Below, one piece after another: positions 51,819 through 60,089 of a DNA stretch of 64,000 nt. Each line of letters begins with the position of its first letter. Positions within the stretch are counted from its first letter, which is position 1. This stretch comes from an uncultured Bacteroidales bacterium (lineage in GTDB: Bacteria; Bacteroidota; Bacteroidia; Bacteroidales; P3). Made by a program: the position numbers and the translations under genes. The stretch spans positions 1 through 64,000 of the forward strand of contig OMXC01000012.1 in the NCBI GenBank assembly GCA_900314925.1, written 5' to 3'. The notes beneath the pieces are model-generated. The model saw only the letters and a list, made by a program, of their open reading frames with translations. It was not told the DNA's origin and did no database searches.

Positions 51819-53723
51819 CTACTTGTCCATGGTGTAGAGGAACTCCTCGTTGGAGCGGGTGTGCGCCATCTGCTTCTGTAGGAACTCCATAGCCTCGATG
51901 GGTGTGAGGTCGGTTAGGTGGTTGCGGAGGACGACGCTGCGTGCCAGTATGTCGGGCTTGACGAGGAGGTCGTCGCGGCGCGTGCTGGAGGCTGTGAGGT
52001 CGATGGCGGGGTAGATGCGCTTGTTGGCGAGCTTGCGGTCGAGCTGCAGCTCCATGTTGCCGGTGCCCTTGAACTCCTCGAAGATGACGTCGTCCATCTT
52101 GGAGCCGGTGTCGGTGAGGGCTGTGGCTATGATGGTCAGGGAGCCGCCGCCCTCGATGTTGCGCGCCGCGCCGAAGAAGCGCTTGGGTTTCTGCAGGGCG
52201 TTGGCCTCGACGCCGCCGCTGAGCACCTTGCCGGAGGCTGGCTGGACGGTGTTGTAGGCGCGCGCCAGGCGGGTGATGGAGTCGAGGACTATCATCACGT
52301 CGTGGCCGCACTCGGTGAGGCGTTTGGCCTTCTCGAGGACTATGTTGGCGATGCGCACGTGGCGGTCGGCGGGCTCGTCGAAGGTGGAGGCTATGACCTC
52401 GGCCTTGACGGAGCGCTGCATGTCGGTGACCTCCTCGGGGCGCTCGTCGATGAGGAGCACCATGAGGTAGACCTCGGGGTGGTTGTAGGCTATGGCGTTG
52501 GCTATCTCCTTGAGGAGCGTCGTCTTGCCGGTCTTGGGCTGGGCCACGATGAGGCCGCGCTGCCCCTTGCCGATGGGTGTGAAGAGGTCTATGATGCGCG
52601 TGGAGAGCGTCTCCTGCGGGTGGCCGGTGAGCTTGAACTTCTCGTTGGGGAAGAGCGGCGTCATGGACTCGAAGGGGATGCGGTCACGTATGCGGTCGGG
52701 GGCGAGGCCGTTGATCTCAAGGAACTTGACCATAGGGAAGAACTTGTCGCCCTCGCGCGGCGGGCGCACGGTGCCGCGGATGGTGTCGCCGCTCTTGAGG
52801 CCGTAGTTGCGGATCTGCTGCGGCGAGATGTAGATGTCGTCGGGCGAGGTGAGGTAGTTGAAGTCCGACGAGCGAAGGAAACCGTAGCCGTCGGGCACCA
52901 TCTCGAGGACGCCCTCGGCCTCTATGACGCCCTCATACTCAAAGGCGAAACGGCGGTGTTTGCCGTTCTTGTCCTGCTGGTCGGCGGCGGGCTTGGCGTC
53001 GGGCTTGGCCTTGGGTTCCTGCGCGGCTTCGCGGACGGGCTCGGCCTTGGCGGGCTGCTGCTCGGCTTTGGCCTCGGCATCCGCCTCAGCCTGCTGGGCT
53101 TCGGGCTGCGCCTCGGGCTGGGGCTGCTGGACGGCCTCCTCGGGGAGGGGGTTCTTGCGCGGACGGCCACGCTTGCGCTTGGCAGGCTGCGCGGGTGCTT
53201 CGGCCTGCGCTTCGGCGGCGGCAGGAGCTTCGGCGACAGGGGCTTCGGCTTCGGCGGGCTCACCGGCGGCACGCGCGGGCTGCGCCACGGGGCGCAGGAA
53301 ACGCCCGTCGGGGGTCAGGATGTCGGGTACCGTGGGCACCGTGGGCATCTCAAGGTCGCTGATGTTGAAGGCAGGCGCCTGCGGCTCAGCATGCTCCGGC
53401 TGGCGGGGCTGCTGTTCGCGGGGCTGCTGCTTGGCCTGCTGCTCTTTGGTGCGGCGGTCGTTGCGGCGGTGCACCTCGGGGTTGTTCATGGCCGACTCGG
53501 CGAGGAGCTGCGGCTTGAGGTGTTGACGGCGTGTCCGCGGGGCTTCGCCACCCTCGGTCTGCTGCTGGTCGGCGGCAGGGGCTGAGGCCTGGCGGTCAAG
53601 AATGCGGTAGATAAGGTCTCGGGTGTCAAGATTGACGGCTTTCATGCGGGAAATGCCCAACTGCTCGGCTATACCGATAAGGTCTATTTGGGCTTTTGCC
53701 TCCAGTTCTGCTTTACTGTACAT
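51819..53723 (-). CDS. rho: Transcription termination factor Rho with long N-terminal insertion
   Basis: A 634-residue RNA-dependent ATPase/helicase hexamer. The C-terminal ~390 residues are canonical: [20 protein letters not shown] (RNA-binding cold-shock-like domain), Walker [32 protein letters not shown], and [18 protein letters not shown] Walker B ([15 protein letters not shown]). Residues about 50-255 are a low-complexity Ala/Glu/Gln/Pro/Lys-rich insertion between the N-terminal helix bundle and the RNA-binding domain, as known for Bacteroidota Rho. A -7 box is at 53808-53815. The 3-prime flank is an extreme nested palindrome. Confidence 0.96.
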   Translation of the reverse strand: MYSKAELEAKAQIDLIGIAEQLGISRMKAVNLDTRDLIYRILDRQASAPAADQQQTEGGEAPRTRRQHLKPQLLAESAMNNPEVHRRNDRRTKEQQAKQQPREQQPRQPEHAEPQAPAFNISDLEMPTVPTVPDILTPDGRFLRPVAQPARAAGEPAEAEAPVAEAPAAAEAQAEAPAQPAKRKRGRPRKNPLPEEAVQQPQPEAQPEAQQAEADAEAKAEQQPAKAEPVREAAQEPKAKPDAKPAADQQDKNGKHRRFAFEYEGVIEAEGVLEMVPDGYGFLRSSDFNYLTSPDDIYISPQQIRNYGLKSGDTIRGTVRPPREGDKFFPMVKFLEINGLAPDRIRDRIPFESMTPLFPNEKFKLTGHPQETLSTRIIDLFTPIGKGQRGLIVAQPKTGKTTLLKEIANAIAYNHPEVYLMVLLIDERPEEVTDMQRSVKAEVIASTFDEPADRHVRIANIVLEKAKRLTECGHDVMIVLDSITRLARAYNTVQPASGKVLSGGVEANALQKPKRFFGAARNIEGGGSLTIIATALTDTGSKMDDVIFEEFKGTGNMELQLDRKLANKRIYPAIDLTASSTRRDDLLVKPDILARSVVLRNHLTDLTPIEAMEFLQKQMAHTRSNEEFLYTMDK

Positions 53724-53807
53724 TATAAGTTTTTAATAAAAAGTTCTGATTGATTGTCAACACAGACACAATATGTTACGCCATATTGCCCTTAATGGTC
53801 GACGATG

Positions 53808-53815
53808 CAAAGATA
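53808..53815 (-). promoter_or_regulatory. -7 box of rho
   Basis: TATCTTTGC on the minus strand, 85 nt upstream of the rho ATG, giving a leader long enough for autoregulation. Confidence 0.55.
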
Positions 53816-53973
53816 CACATTTTTATTGAAATGGAAAGAGAAAACTTCAAATAACACGAATAACCACAAACAGCCACGAATTTTCATAAATAAATATTAA
53901 CGGATAATTCACGGTAATTCATGTGTTTCATAAAAAAAATTGTCGCGATGAGCTATAATTCAAAAAAAAGGTG

Positions 53974-53981
53974 TATTTTTG
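53974..53981 (+). promoter_or_regulatory. -7 box of gcvH
   Basis: TATTTTTGC lies 46 nt upstream of the gcvH ATG; no TTTG at standard spacing. Confidence 0.55.
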
Positions 53982-54027
53982 CATTTTGAAGTATAAGAGT
54001 AATTTTTCACTTAAATAACGTAAGAAT

Positions 54028-54405
54028 ATGAACATTCCTGCAAATCTGAAGTACACCCAGGACGACGAATGGGTGCGTGTTGAAGGCGAATTTGCTTTCG
54101 TTGGTATCACCGACTACGCTCAGCACGAGCTCGGCGACATTGTGTTTGTCGACGTGACCTGCGAGGGCGACACCGTCGAGGCCGGCGAGGCCTTTGGCAG
54201 CGTTGAAGCCGTGAAGACTGTGGCCGACCTGCTTATGCCCGTGAAGGGTGAGGTGGTTGAGTTCAACACCGCCCTCGAGGACGCCAGCGCCATCAATGCC
54301 GACCCCTACGGCAACGGCTGGATCATCAAAGTGAAGCCCGCCAACATGGCCGACATCGACGCCCTGATGGACGCCGAGGCCTACAAGGCCAAGATCGGTG
54401 CCTAA
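54028..54405 (+). CDS. gcvH: Glycine cleavage system H protein
   Basis: A 125-residue lipoyl-carrier protein that shuttles the aminomethyl group between GcvP, GcvT and Lpd. The lipoylation site is the Lys in [13 protein letters not shown]; flanking [18 protein letters not shown] and [14 protein letters not shown] are typical. The start follows a promoter by 46 nt. No gcvP or gcvT is adjacent, so the system is dispersed. The gene is followed by a heptamer array, a 12-bp repeat and a bidirectional terminator. Confidence 0.95.
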   Translation: MNIPANLKYTQDDEWVRVEGEFAFVGITDYAQHELGDIVFVDVTCEGDTVEAGEAFGSVEAVKTVADLLMPVKGEVVEFNTALEDASAINADPYGNGWIIKVKPANMADIDALMDAEAYKAKIGA

Positions 54406-54407
54406 GC

Positions 54408-54435
54408 AGTTAGGAGTTAGGAGTTAGGAGTTAAG
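54408..54435. repeat. Heptamer array AGTTAGG x4 after gcvH
   Basis: Begins 2 nt after the TAA. Units AGTTAGG, AGTTAGG, AGTTAGG, AGTTAAG match the pgk 3-prime array in family, orientation and distance from the stop. Confidence 0.92.
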
Positions 54436-54465
54436 TAGTTTAGGCTACTAAACTTGACTACGAAG

Positions 54466-54514
54466 CTTAACAACAACGCTTAACGACAAGCTTAACGACA
54501 AGCTTAACGACAAA
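54466..54514. repeat. 12-bp repeat GCTTAACGACAA
   Basis: Four copies spaced 13, 12 and 12 bp run directly into the terminator stem downstream of gcvH. Confidence 0.85.
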
Positions 54515-54545
54515 AAAAGCCGCTCCATACGGGGCGGCTTTTTTT
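54512..54545. terminator. Bidirectional terminator between gcvH and ilvE
   Basis: A-run, GCCGCTCC stem, ATAC loop, GGGGCGGC stem, T-run. It can end transcripts from both convergent genes. Confidence 0.92.
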
Positions 54546-54571
54546 GTGGTATGGGTTACAGGCTATTGGCA

Positions 54572-54599
54572 CATAACCAATAACCCATAACCTATAACC
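54572..54599. repeat. Heptamer array abutting the ilvE stop
   Basis: CATAACC, AATAACC, CATAACC, TATAACC; the ilvE stop begins at 54601. The unit variants are the same as those in the rnpB P12 insertion. Confidence 0.92.
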
Positions 54600-54600
54600 A

Positions 54601-55614
54601 TTAATCCATGATGGTGTTCCAGTTGTGCTTGTCTTCGGCCTCGCCGAGCTGGATGGCGCGGAGGGCGTTGTAGAGCTTGGTGCTGTAGGGACCGGGCTCC
54701 TTGCCAAAGACGTAGCTCTTGCCGGTCTCGGGGTCGTCAAGACGCTCGATGGGGCTGATGACGGCGGCGGTGCCGCAAGCGCCGGCCTCCTGGAAGGTGC
54801 TGAGCTCCTCGACGTCGATAGGACGACGCTCGACTTTCATGCCCATGTCCTCGGCGAGCTGCATGAGGCTCTTGTTGGTGATGGAGGGCAGGATGCTGGT
54901 GCTCTTCGGGGTGATGTAGGCACCGTCCTTGATGCCGAAGAAGTTGGCTGCGCCTGCTTCGTCGACATACTTCTTCTCCTTGGCGTCGAGATAGAACTCG
55001 CAGGCGTACTGGCCGCCGTGGCAAGCCTCGACGTGTGCGCGCAGCGAAGCAGCGTAGTTGCCACCGACCTTGTAGATACCGGTGCCGAGAGGGGCGGAAC
55101 GGTCATACTTGCGGGTGATGACATAGGGGTTGGCCTTGAAGCCGCCCTTGAAGTAAGGTCCGACGGGGGTGACGAAGATGAGGAAGAGGTACTCGTCGGC
55201 GGGCTTGACACCCACGGTGATGCCGGTGCCGATGAGCAGCGGACGCAGGTAGAGGCTGGCACCGGTGCCGTAAGGCGGGATGAAGCGCTCGTTGAGTTTG
55301 ATGACGCGCTTGCACATCTCGACAAACTTCTCGGTGGAGAGCTCGGGCATCATGATGCCGCGGCAGGTGCTCTGCAGACGCTCGGCGTTGGCTTCGGGAC
55401 GGAAGATGCGGATCTTGCCGTCTTTGCAGCGGTAGGCTTTCAGGCCCTCGAAGGCTTCCTGACCATAGTGCAGGCTGGAGGCCGCCATGTGCATTTCTAT
55501 GTGCTCGGAGGAAGAAACCTCGATTTCACCCCACTGGCCGTTGCGATACCAGCAGCGTACATTGTAATCCGTTTTCACGTAACCAAACGGAAGGTTTTGC
55601 CAATCTATATTCAT
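54601..55614 (-). CDS. ilvE: Branched-chain amino acid aminotransferase
   Basis: A 337-residue fold-type IV PLP enzyme, last step of Ile/Leu/Val synthesis and first of their degradation. The family pattern is complete: LHYGQEAFEGLKAYR, TGASLYLRPLLIGTG, the PLP Lys in YKVGGNYAASLRAH-adjacent context, EAGAANFFGIKDG and ACGTAAVISPIERL. Length and order fit the Bacteroidota IlvE. A -7 box TATCTTTG lies at 55661-55668. Confidence 0.93.
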   Translation of the reverse strand: MNIDWQNLPFGYVKTDYNVRCWYRNGQWGEIEVSSSEHIEMHMAASSLHYGQEAFEGLKAYRCKDGKIRIFRPEANAERLQSTCRGIMMPELSTEKFVEMCKRVIKLNERFIPPYGTGASLYLRPLLIGTGITVGVKPADEYLFLIFVTPVGPYFKGGFKANPYVITRKYDRSAPLGTGIYKVGGNYAASLRAHVEACHGGQYACEFYLDAKEKKYVDEAGAANFFGIKDGAYITPKSTSILPSITNKSLMQLAEDMGMKVERRPIDVEELSTFQEAGACGTAAVISPIERLDDPETGKSYVFGKEPGPYSTKLYNALRAIQLGEAEDKHNWNTIMD

Positions 55615-55660
55615 GTGTTTTAATTTATTATGTAATAAACCTAATGAATTAACGTAGAGG

Positions 55661-55668
55661 CAAAGATA
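55661..55668 (-). promoter_or_regulatory. -7 box of ilvE
   Basis: TATCTTTGC on the minus strand, 47 nt upstream of the ilvE ATG; divergent from the tRNA promoter. Confidence 0.6.
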
Positions 55669-55697
55669 TAAAAAAAATGTAAAATGAGAAAAAAAAT

Positions 55698-55728
55698 TTT
55701 GCCATGTCAGAAAATGTGTGTAATTTTG
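55698..55728 (+). promoter_or_regulatory. Promoter of the tRNA-ruvX-def unit
   Basis: TTTG (55698-55701), exactly 19 nt, TAATTTTG (55721-55728). About 95 nt of leader precede the tRNA; it includes the inverted repeat GCCGATTTC / GAAATCGGC (55731-55739 and 55781-55789). Confidence 0.85.
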
Positions 55729-55824
55729 CAGCCGATTTCAGAGACGGAGAGAAAGCACAAAAGTGCCGTAAATCAGCGAGAAATCGGCCGACGGATGGCA
55801 GTTCACTCCATGAAGTCGTGCACT

Positions 55825-55898
55825 GGCCCCTTAGCTCAGTTGGTTAGAGCAGCTGACTCATAATCAGCGGGTCCTTGGTTCGAACCCGAGAGGGGCCA
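55825..55898 (+). tRNA. tRNA with CAU anticodon (Ile2 or elongator Met)
   Basis: A 74-nt cloverleaf: acceptor GGCCCCT/AGGGGCC, D-arm GCTC-AGTTGGTTA-GAGC, anticodon loop CTCATAA (CAT), T-arm CTTGG-TTCGAAC-CCGAG, discriminator A, CCA not encoded. The acceptor stem and TTAGCTCAG resemble tRNA-Ile2, whose C34 is modified to lysidine, but an elongator tRNA-Met cannot be excluded. It is followed 13 nt later by ruvX. Confidence 0.92.
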
Positions 55899-55911
55899 CA
55901 AAGAAAACTGT

Positions 55912-56340
55912 ATGGGTCGCATAATGGCCATAGATTACGGAAAGATACGAACGGGGTTGGCAGTGACCGACCCCGTTCGTATTATTGCCACCGCCCTGAC
56001 GACGGTTGACACCCCCACCCTGCCCAAATACCTTAAAGAGTATTGCGGACGCGAGGAGGTGGACATCTTTGTTGTGGGTGAAGCGAGACGGATGGACGGC
56101 AGGCCAAGCGAGTCGATGCAGTACATCGAGCCCTTCGTCGAAGAGCTCAAGAAGATGTTCCCCGAAAAAGAGGTGGTGCGAGTGGATGAACGCTTCACCT
56201 CGAAGATAGCTTTCCAAACGATGATAGACAGCGGCCTGAAAAAGAAAGACCGCCGCAACAAGGGGACTATAGACCAGATTGCCGCAACAATAATGCTGCA
56301 AGACTACATGAGAACAATTAACAATAAAACACATATATGA
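55912..56340 (+). CDS. ruvX: RuvX/YqgF, putative pre-16S rRNA nuclease / Holliday junction resolvase-like
   Basis: A 142-residue RNase H-fold protein: MAIDYGKIRTGLAVTD (first acidic strand), VVGEARRMDG, VDERFTS and a late acidic residue in IDQIAATIMLQDY. Family members process pre-16S rRNA 5-prime ends; a resolvase role was proposed earlier. It is probably cotranscribed with the upstream tRNA and overlaps def by 4 nt (ATGA at 56337). Confidence 0.92.
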   Translation: MGRIMAIDYGKIRTGLAVTDPVRIIATALTTVDTPTLPKYLKEYCGREEVDIFVVGEARRMDGRPSESMQYIEPFVEELKKMFPEKEVVRVDERFTSKIAFQTMIDSGLKKKDRRNKGTIDQIAATIMLQDYMRTINNKTHI

Positions 56341-56903
56341 TACTACCCATAGTAGGTTACGGCCACCCTACATTGCGAAAAGTGGCCCAGCCGATAACCA
56401 AAGAATATCCGAACCTGAAGGAGCTGGTGGCGAACATGTACGAGACGATGTACGGCGCCGACGGTGTCGGACTGGCCGCTCCACAGGTAGACCTGTCGAT
56501 ACGCGTTGTAGTGATAGGTTTCCGCCCATACGACGAGAAGACTGACAGCTACGGCGAAGTGACAGAGCAGCACACGCTGATAAACCCAGAGATTCTGGCT
56601 TTCGGCGACGAGAAAGACTACTTCAACGAGGGATGCCTCAGCGTCCCCGACATACACGAAGACGTGCTGCGTCCCACCACGGTGAAGGTGCACTACTGGG
56701 ACGAAAACTGGGAAGAACATACCGACGACGCCACCGGTCTCTACGCCCGCGTGGTGCAGCACGAGCTGGACCACCTTGACGGCAAAGTGTTCACCGATCG
56801 CCTGAGCAGCCTGCGCAAGACTTTGCTGAAGCGCAAACTCAACGACATAGCGGCTGGCAAGATACGCACACGTTATAAAATGAAAATGAACAACAGAAAA
56901 TAA
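56337..56903 (+). CDS. def: Peptide deformylase
   Basis: A 188-residue metalloenzyme that removes the formyl group from nascent N-termini. All three motifs are present: GVGLAAPQ, EGCLSVPD (metal Cys) and QHELDHLDG (metal His pair and catalytic Glu). An insertion VIGFRPYDEKTDSYGEVTEQ-like loop is common in Bacteroidota. Operon position between ruvX and a TPR lipoprotein gene. Confidence 0.95.
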   Translation: MILPIVGYGHPTLRKVAQPITKEYPNLKELVANMYETMYGADGVGLAAPQVDLSIRVVVIGFRPYDEKTDSYGEVTEQHTLINPEILAFGDEKDYFNEGCLSVPDIHEDVLRPTTVKVHYWDENWEEHTDDATGLYARVVQHELDHLDGKVFTDRLSSLRKTLLKRKLNDIAAGKIRTRYKMKMNNRK

Positions 56904-56909
56904 AATACC

Positions 56910-57437
56910 ATGAAAAAGATACTGACACTTATAGCCGGGATCGTGCTTTTAGCCGCCTGCAGCGCCCCCGACCGTGAAAAAGAGCTCAACAACATAGCGG
57001 AACATGAACAGATGCTCTCGGCGATAGACGTAAGCAGCGACGACGACGCTGCCATAGAGCTGCTCGCCCTTTACCGCAAGTTTGCCGCCGACTTCCCCGA
57101 GGACAGCCTGGCCCCCGCTTATATGACCAAGGCTGCAGACCTCTGCATAAACCTTGGCAAGAGCGAAGAGGCCGTGGCTCTGCTCGACAGCGTCATAAAC
57201 CTCTACCCCGGATATGACGACATTGCAGGATGTTACTTCCTTAAAGGATACGCATACGAGAACGCAGAACAATACGAAGAAGCCAAAGAGGCTTACACAT
57301 ACTTCGTGGAGAACTACCCCGACCACTATCTGGCCACAGACACGAAGGTTATGCTCAACTACATAGGCATGAACCCCGAAGAGATGTTTGACGCCATCAT
57401 GGCCAACGCCACCGACCAGAACCTGGCGCAAGAATGA
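56910..57437 (+). CDS. TPR lipoprotein
   Basis: A 175-residue lipoprotein (MKKILTLIAGIVLLAAC, lipobox Cys17). Tetratricopeptide-like helices cover most of the mature part (AAIELLALYRKFAADFP, EAVALLDSVINLYPG, GCYFLKGYAYENAEQYEEAKEAYTYFVENYPDH). It resembles small TPR (YbgF/BamD-type) lipoproteins that scaffold envelope complexes. It overlaps the next gene by 4 nt. Confidence 0.82.
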   Translation: MKKILTLIAGIVLLAACSAPDREKELNNIAEHEQMLSAIDVSSDDDAAIELLALYRKFAADFPEDSLAPAYMTKAADLCINLGKSEEAVALLDSVINLYPGYDDIAGCYFLKGYAYENAEQYEEAKEAYTYFVENYPDHYLATDTKVMLNYIGMNPEEMFDAIMANATDQNLAQE

Positions 57438-60082
57438 AAGTAGAGTCGTTCCGCATAAGAGCCAGCTACCCGAACTACTACATGGTAAACCTCTACGCCA
57501 GAGAGGGGCGTGAGATATTCAACCACGACAGCGAGGATCCTGGCAATAAACTGGAGGGCAACAAACCCGGCACTGTAATATACACCCCTGCCGACAAGCC
57601 CGACAGTGCGCGAGAACTACCACCCAGATGGTACGACATGTACCGTCTGCTGCGTCTGTCAGGACGCGAGCGCAAACGATACCTTGAGATGCTGCTCGAG
57701 GAACATGAGTCGGGGGATGAACCCTCGGCCCTGAAGATGATGCGCGACGAGTTTCGCCACGAATGCCAGCGATACGTGGAACGGCACCCTCTGATTGAGA
57801 ACGAATACCTTATCACGACCCTCTCAAAAGGCGAATTCACCGATGACGGCATAAGCTACAAAGGCCGCATGCTGCTCGACCTTACGCGTAACTGCTACCC
57901 TGTCCCTGACTTCTGCATTCTTACCTCCAAGGCTTTCAATCGTCCGGAAATGATGCCGACATTGGTGGAAGACGCCATGAGCAACCTTGAGACCATGACC
58001 AACTGCCGCCTCGGCGACAGCCATACCCCTCTCGTCTTCGCCATCCGTTGCGCCATGCCGCAATACATACCTGGCCTGATGCCGACGCTGTTGAACATAG
58101 GTGTTACACGAACCGCCTACGAGGCTCTGCTCAACATGTACGACGACAGCATGGCCAACCGTGTCTACCTCAGCACACTGCACTCCATTGCAGAGATGCT
58201 CGGCATAGAACACCGTTACCAACGTTCAGATATCAGCCTGAGCACAAAAGAGCAAGAGGAGCGTATATCCGAATTGGAGCGACGCATCAACAACTTAGAC
58301 CAAAGACTTCTTATTGACGCACACTACCAAGCTCTGAAGCTGATACTGCATGTCCGCAAATTCTATGAGGAAAACTCAGACCTCATTCTGACCTTCATGC
58401 AGGGCAAACAAGCGTTCCCAAGCTTTATCCTTCAACGTATGGTGTGGACTATCGGTAATAACGGAAGCTATCCCGGAGTGCTTTACAGCCGCCACTCTCG
58501 TACCGGCAGCGGCAAACAGATTGAGAGTTACCGCAACATCTTCGGCGAAGAGATCATGACCGGTGACGTCACCACGGAAGACTTGGCCTACCAAGACCGC
58601 AACGAAATAAGGAACCAGTTCCCCGCCGTATATCACTTCGACCCGCTGCTGAAGAAGCTGGAAGCACGCTACAAAACACCTGTAACCATTGAGTTTGCCG
58701 TAGAGACACGGCCCCACCAACTCAGCCTCTTTTCAGTATTGCAGCTCAACGCCTCCGAGATGACTGGACGCGCAGCATTGGTGTCGGCAATAAACCTTAA
58801 AAACGAGGGGCTTATAGACGACATCCACGTCATGGATCTCATAAAGCCTTACCATCTAAGACAGATTGTATCGGCATCCATAGACGACAAATCCCTAACC
58901 AAGCTGCAGTTTTTCGGCCATGGCCTCAGCGTACTGCCACGCACCGCCATTTCCGCTCGTTTGTGCTTCTCGATAGGCAAAGCCAGAGAGCTTAAAGCCA
59001 AGGGACACAATGTATGCCTTTGCCAGGAGCATTTTGTTCCTGAAGACACCATAACACTCAACGAAGTTGACGCCATACTTAGCATGATGCCTGCCGCCAT
59101 CCATGTGGTTACAGCCTGCCGCGGATACGGCATACCCGCTTTCATGGACCTCCACGCATACGGTATCAGGATAGAAAACAACGCCATCGTCAACAAAAGC
59201 GGCGCAAGGATAGAAGAGGGCGACACGATGACCGTCAGCTCTCGCAGACAAAGCCTGTACAAGGGCGAGGCTGACTACCGCCCGGCCCGATTCACCAAAT
59301 ACCTGCAAGGCGCACCCGTTGACCTTTCGCCCGAAGAGAAAGACTTCTTTGAGGAGATGAAGGTGGCTTACCTTCAGTATCAGCGCATCGTCAACTCACA
59401 ACAGGCGCTTTATATCACCGACATCAATAAACTTGCCCGACTAATCCGCTGCGACCTGCAAGACAAACCGAAGAAGGCTGCAGACATAGTGAACAGCTGG
59501 TACGAAGCACGTCCCGGCGACTATGTCGACGGTGTGCTGCAAAGCCGTATGGGCGACCATAACGACCAAAGCCGCCTCTTCAACCTGCTTACAACAGAGC
59601 GCAAGACAGACTTCTTCCGTCGTATATACAAGGCATGCGTCGCCAAGGGGATATCCGGCCTTACCGCAGGCAGCTTCATGATTGGACGCTTCACGGCAAG
59701 ACCCCTGCCCCTCAAGATGTGGGAGACTCTTGAAGACGACGTCGTCGCTTTCCTGCTCAACGAATACGTGCTGTACGAGAAGTACCAACAGGTGCTTCAG
59801 GAAGTGGGCGAGATTAAACTGGCACGTGCCCACAGCCGCATTGAGACAGAAGGCATAGACAACATGGTGCTACGCAATTTCGACCTGAGCAACTTTATCC
59901 CTCTCCTTTACGCCAACCGCAACTGGGATTTCATCTCATCGGCACTAGAGCGCATTGAGCATCAAGACAACACCCACCTGCTGGTAGAAATGCTCAACAA
60001 GCCGATTGACGAGATTTTCGACATGAGCACGCCTTGGAAACGGGCTTTTGTGGAAGAGACTCTGAAAAACGCCGAGAAATAA
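57434..60082 (+). CDS. PPDK-related protein without phospho-histidine motif (pseudoenzyme?)
   Basis: An 882-residue protein resembling the nucleotide-binding and swivelling domains of pyruvate phosphate dikinase. Matching landmarks: CILTSKAFNR (164-like), FAIRCAMPQYIPGLMPTLLNIGV (202-224), FILQRMVWTIGN and GVLYSRHSRTGSGK (331-361), VTIEFAVETRPHQLSLFSVLQ (417-437), GRAALVSAINLKNEGLI (445-461). The swivelling domain starts at GHGLSVLPRTAI (495-506), but the expected TARGGMTSHAA motif is replaced by VVTACRGYGIPAFMD (558-572), with no catalytic His. The C-terminal PEP/pyruvate barrel is absent; instead a ~240-residue helical tail follows. A regulatory or other role is inferred. Confidence 0.72.
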   Translation: MKVESFRIRASYPNYYMVNLYAREGREIFNHDSEDPGNKLEGNKPGTVIYTPADKPDSARELPPRWYDMYRLLRLSGRERKRYLEMLLEEHESGDEPSALKMMRDEFRHECQRYVERHPLIENEYLITTLSKGEFTDDGISYKGRMLLDLTRNCYPVPDFCILTSKAFNRPEMMPTLVEDAMSNLETMTNCRLGDSHTPLVFAIRCAMPQYIPGLMPTLLNIGVTRTAYEALLNMYDDSMANRVYLSTLHSIAEMLGIEHRYQRSDISLSTKEQEERISELERRINNLDQRLLIDAHYQALKLILHVRKFYEENSDLILTFMQGKQAFPSFILQRMVWTIGNNGSYPGVLYSRHSRTGSGKQIESYRNIFGEEIMTGDVTTEDLAYQDRNEIRNQFPAVYHFDPLLKKLEARYKTPVTIEFAVETRPHQLSLFSVLQLNASEMTGRAALVSAINLKNEGLIDDIHVMDLIKPYHLRQIVSASIDDKSLTKLQFFGHGLSVLPRTAISARLCFSIGKARELKAKGHNVCLCQEHFVPEDTITLNEVDAILSMMPAAIHVVTACRGYGIPAFMDLHAYGIRIENNAIVNKSGARIEEGDTMTVSSRRQSLYKGEADYRPARFTKYLQGAPVDLSPEEKDFFEEMKVAYLQYQRIVNSQQALYITDINKLARLIRCDLQDKPKKAADIVNSWYEARPGDYVDGVLQSRMGDHNDQSRLFNLLTTERKTDFFRRIYKACVAKGISGLTAGSFMIGRFTARPLPLKMWETLEDDVVAFLLNEYVLYEKYQQVLQEVGEIKLARAHSRIETEGIDNMVLRNFDLSNFIPLLYANRNWDFISSALERIEHQDNTHLLVEMLNKPIDEIFDMSTPWKRAFVEETLKNAEK

Positions 60083-60089
60083 CCTGGCG

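Larger units (their letters stand above)
53724..54027. other. Divergent promoter region of rho and gcvH
   Basis: It contains minus-strand TATCTTTG (53808-53815) for rho and plus-strand TATTTTTG (53974-53981) for gcvH; the middle (about 53820-53960) is AT-rich with no further feature seen. Confidence 0.65.
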
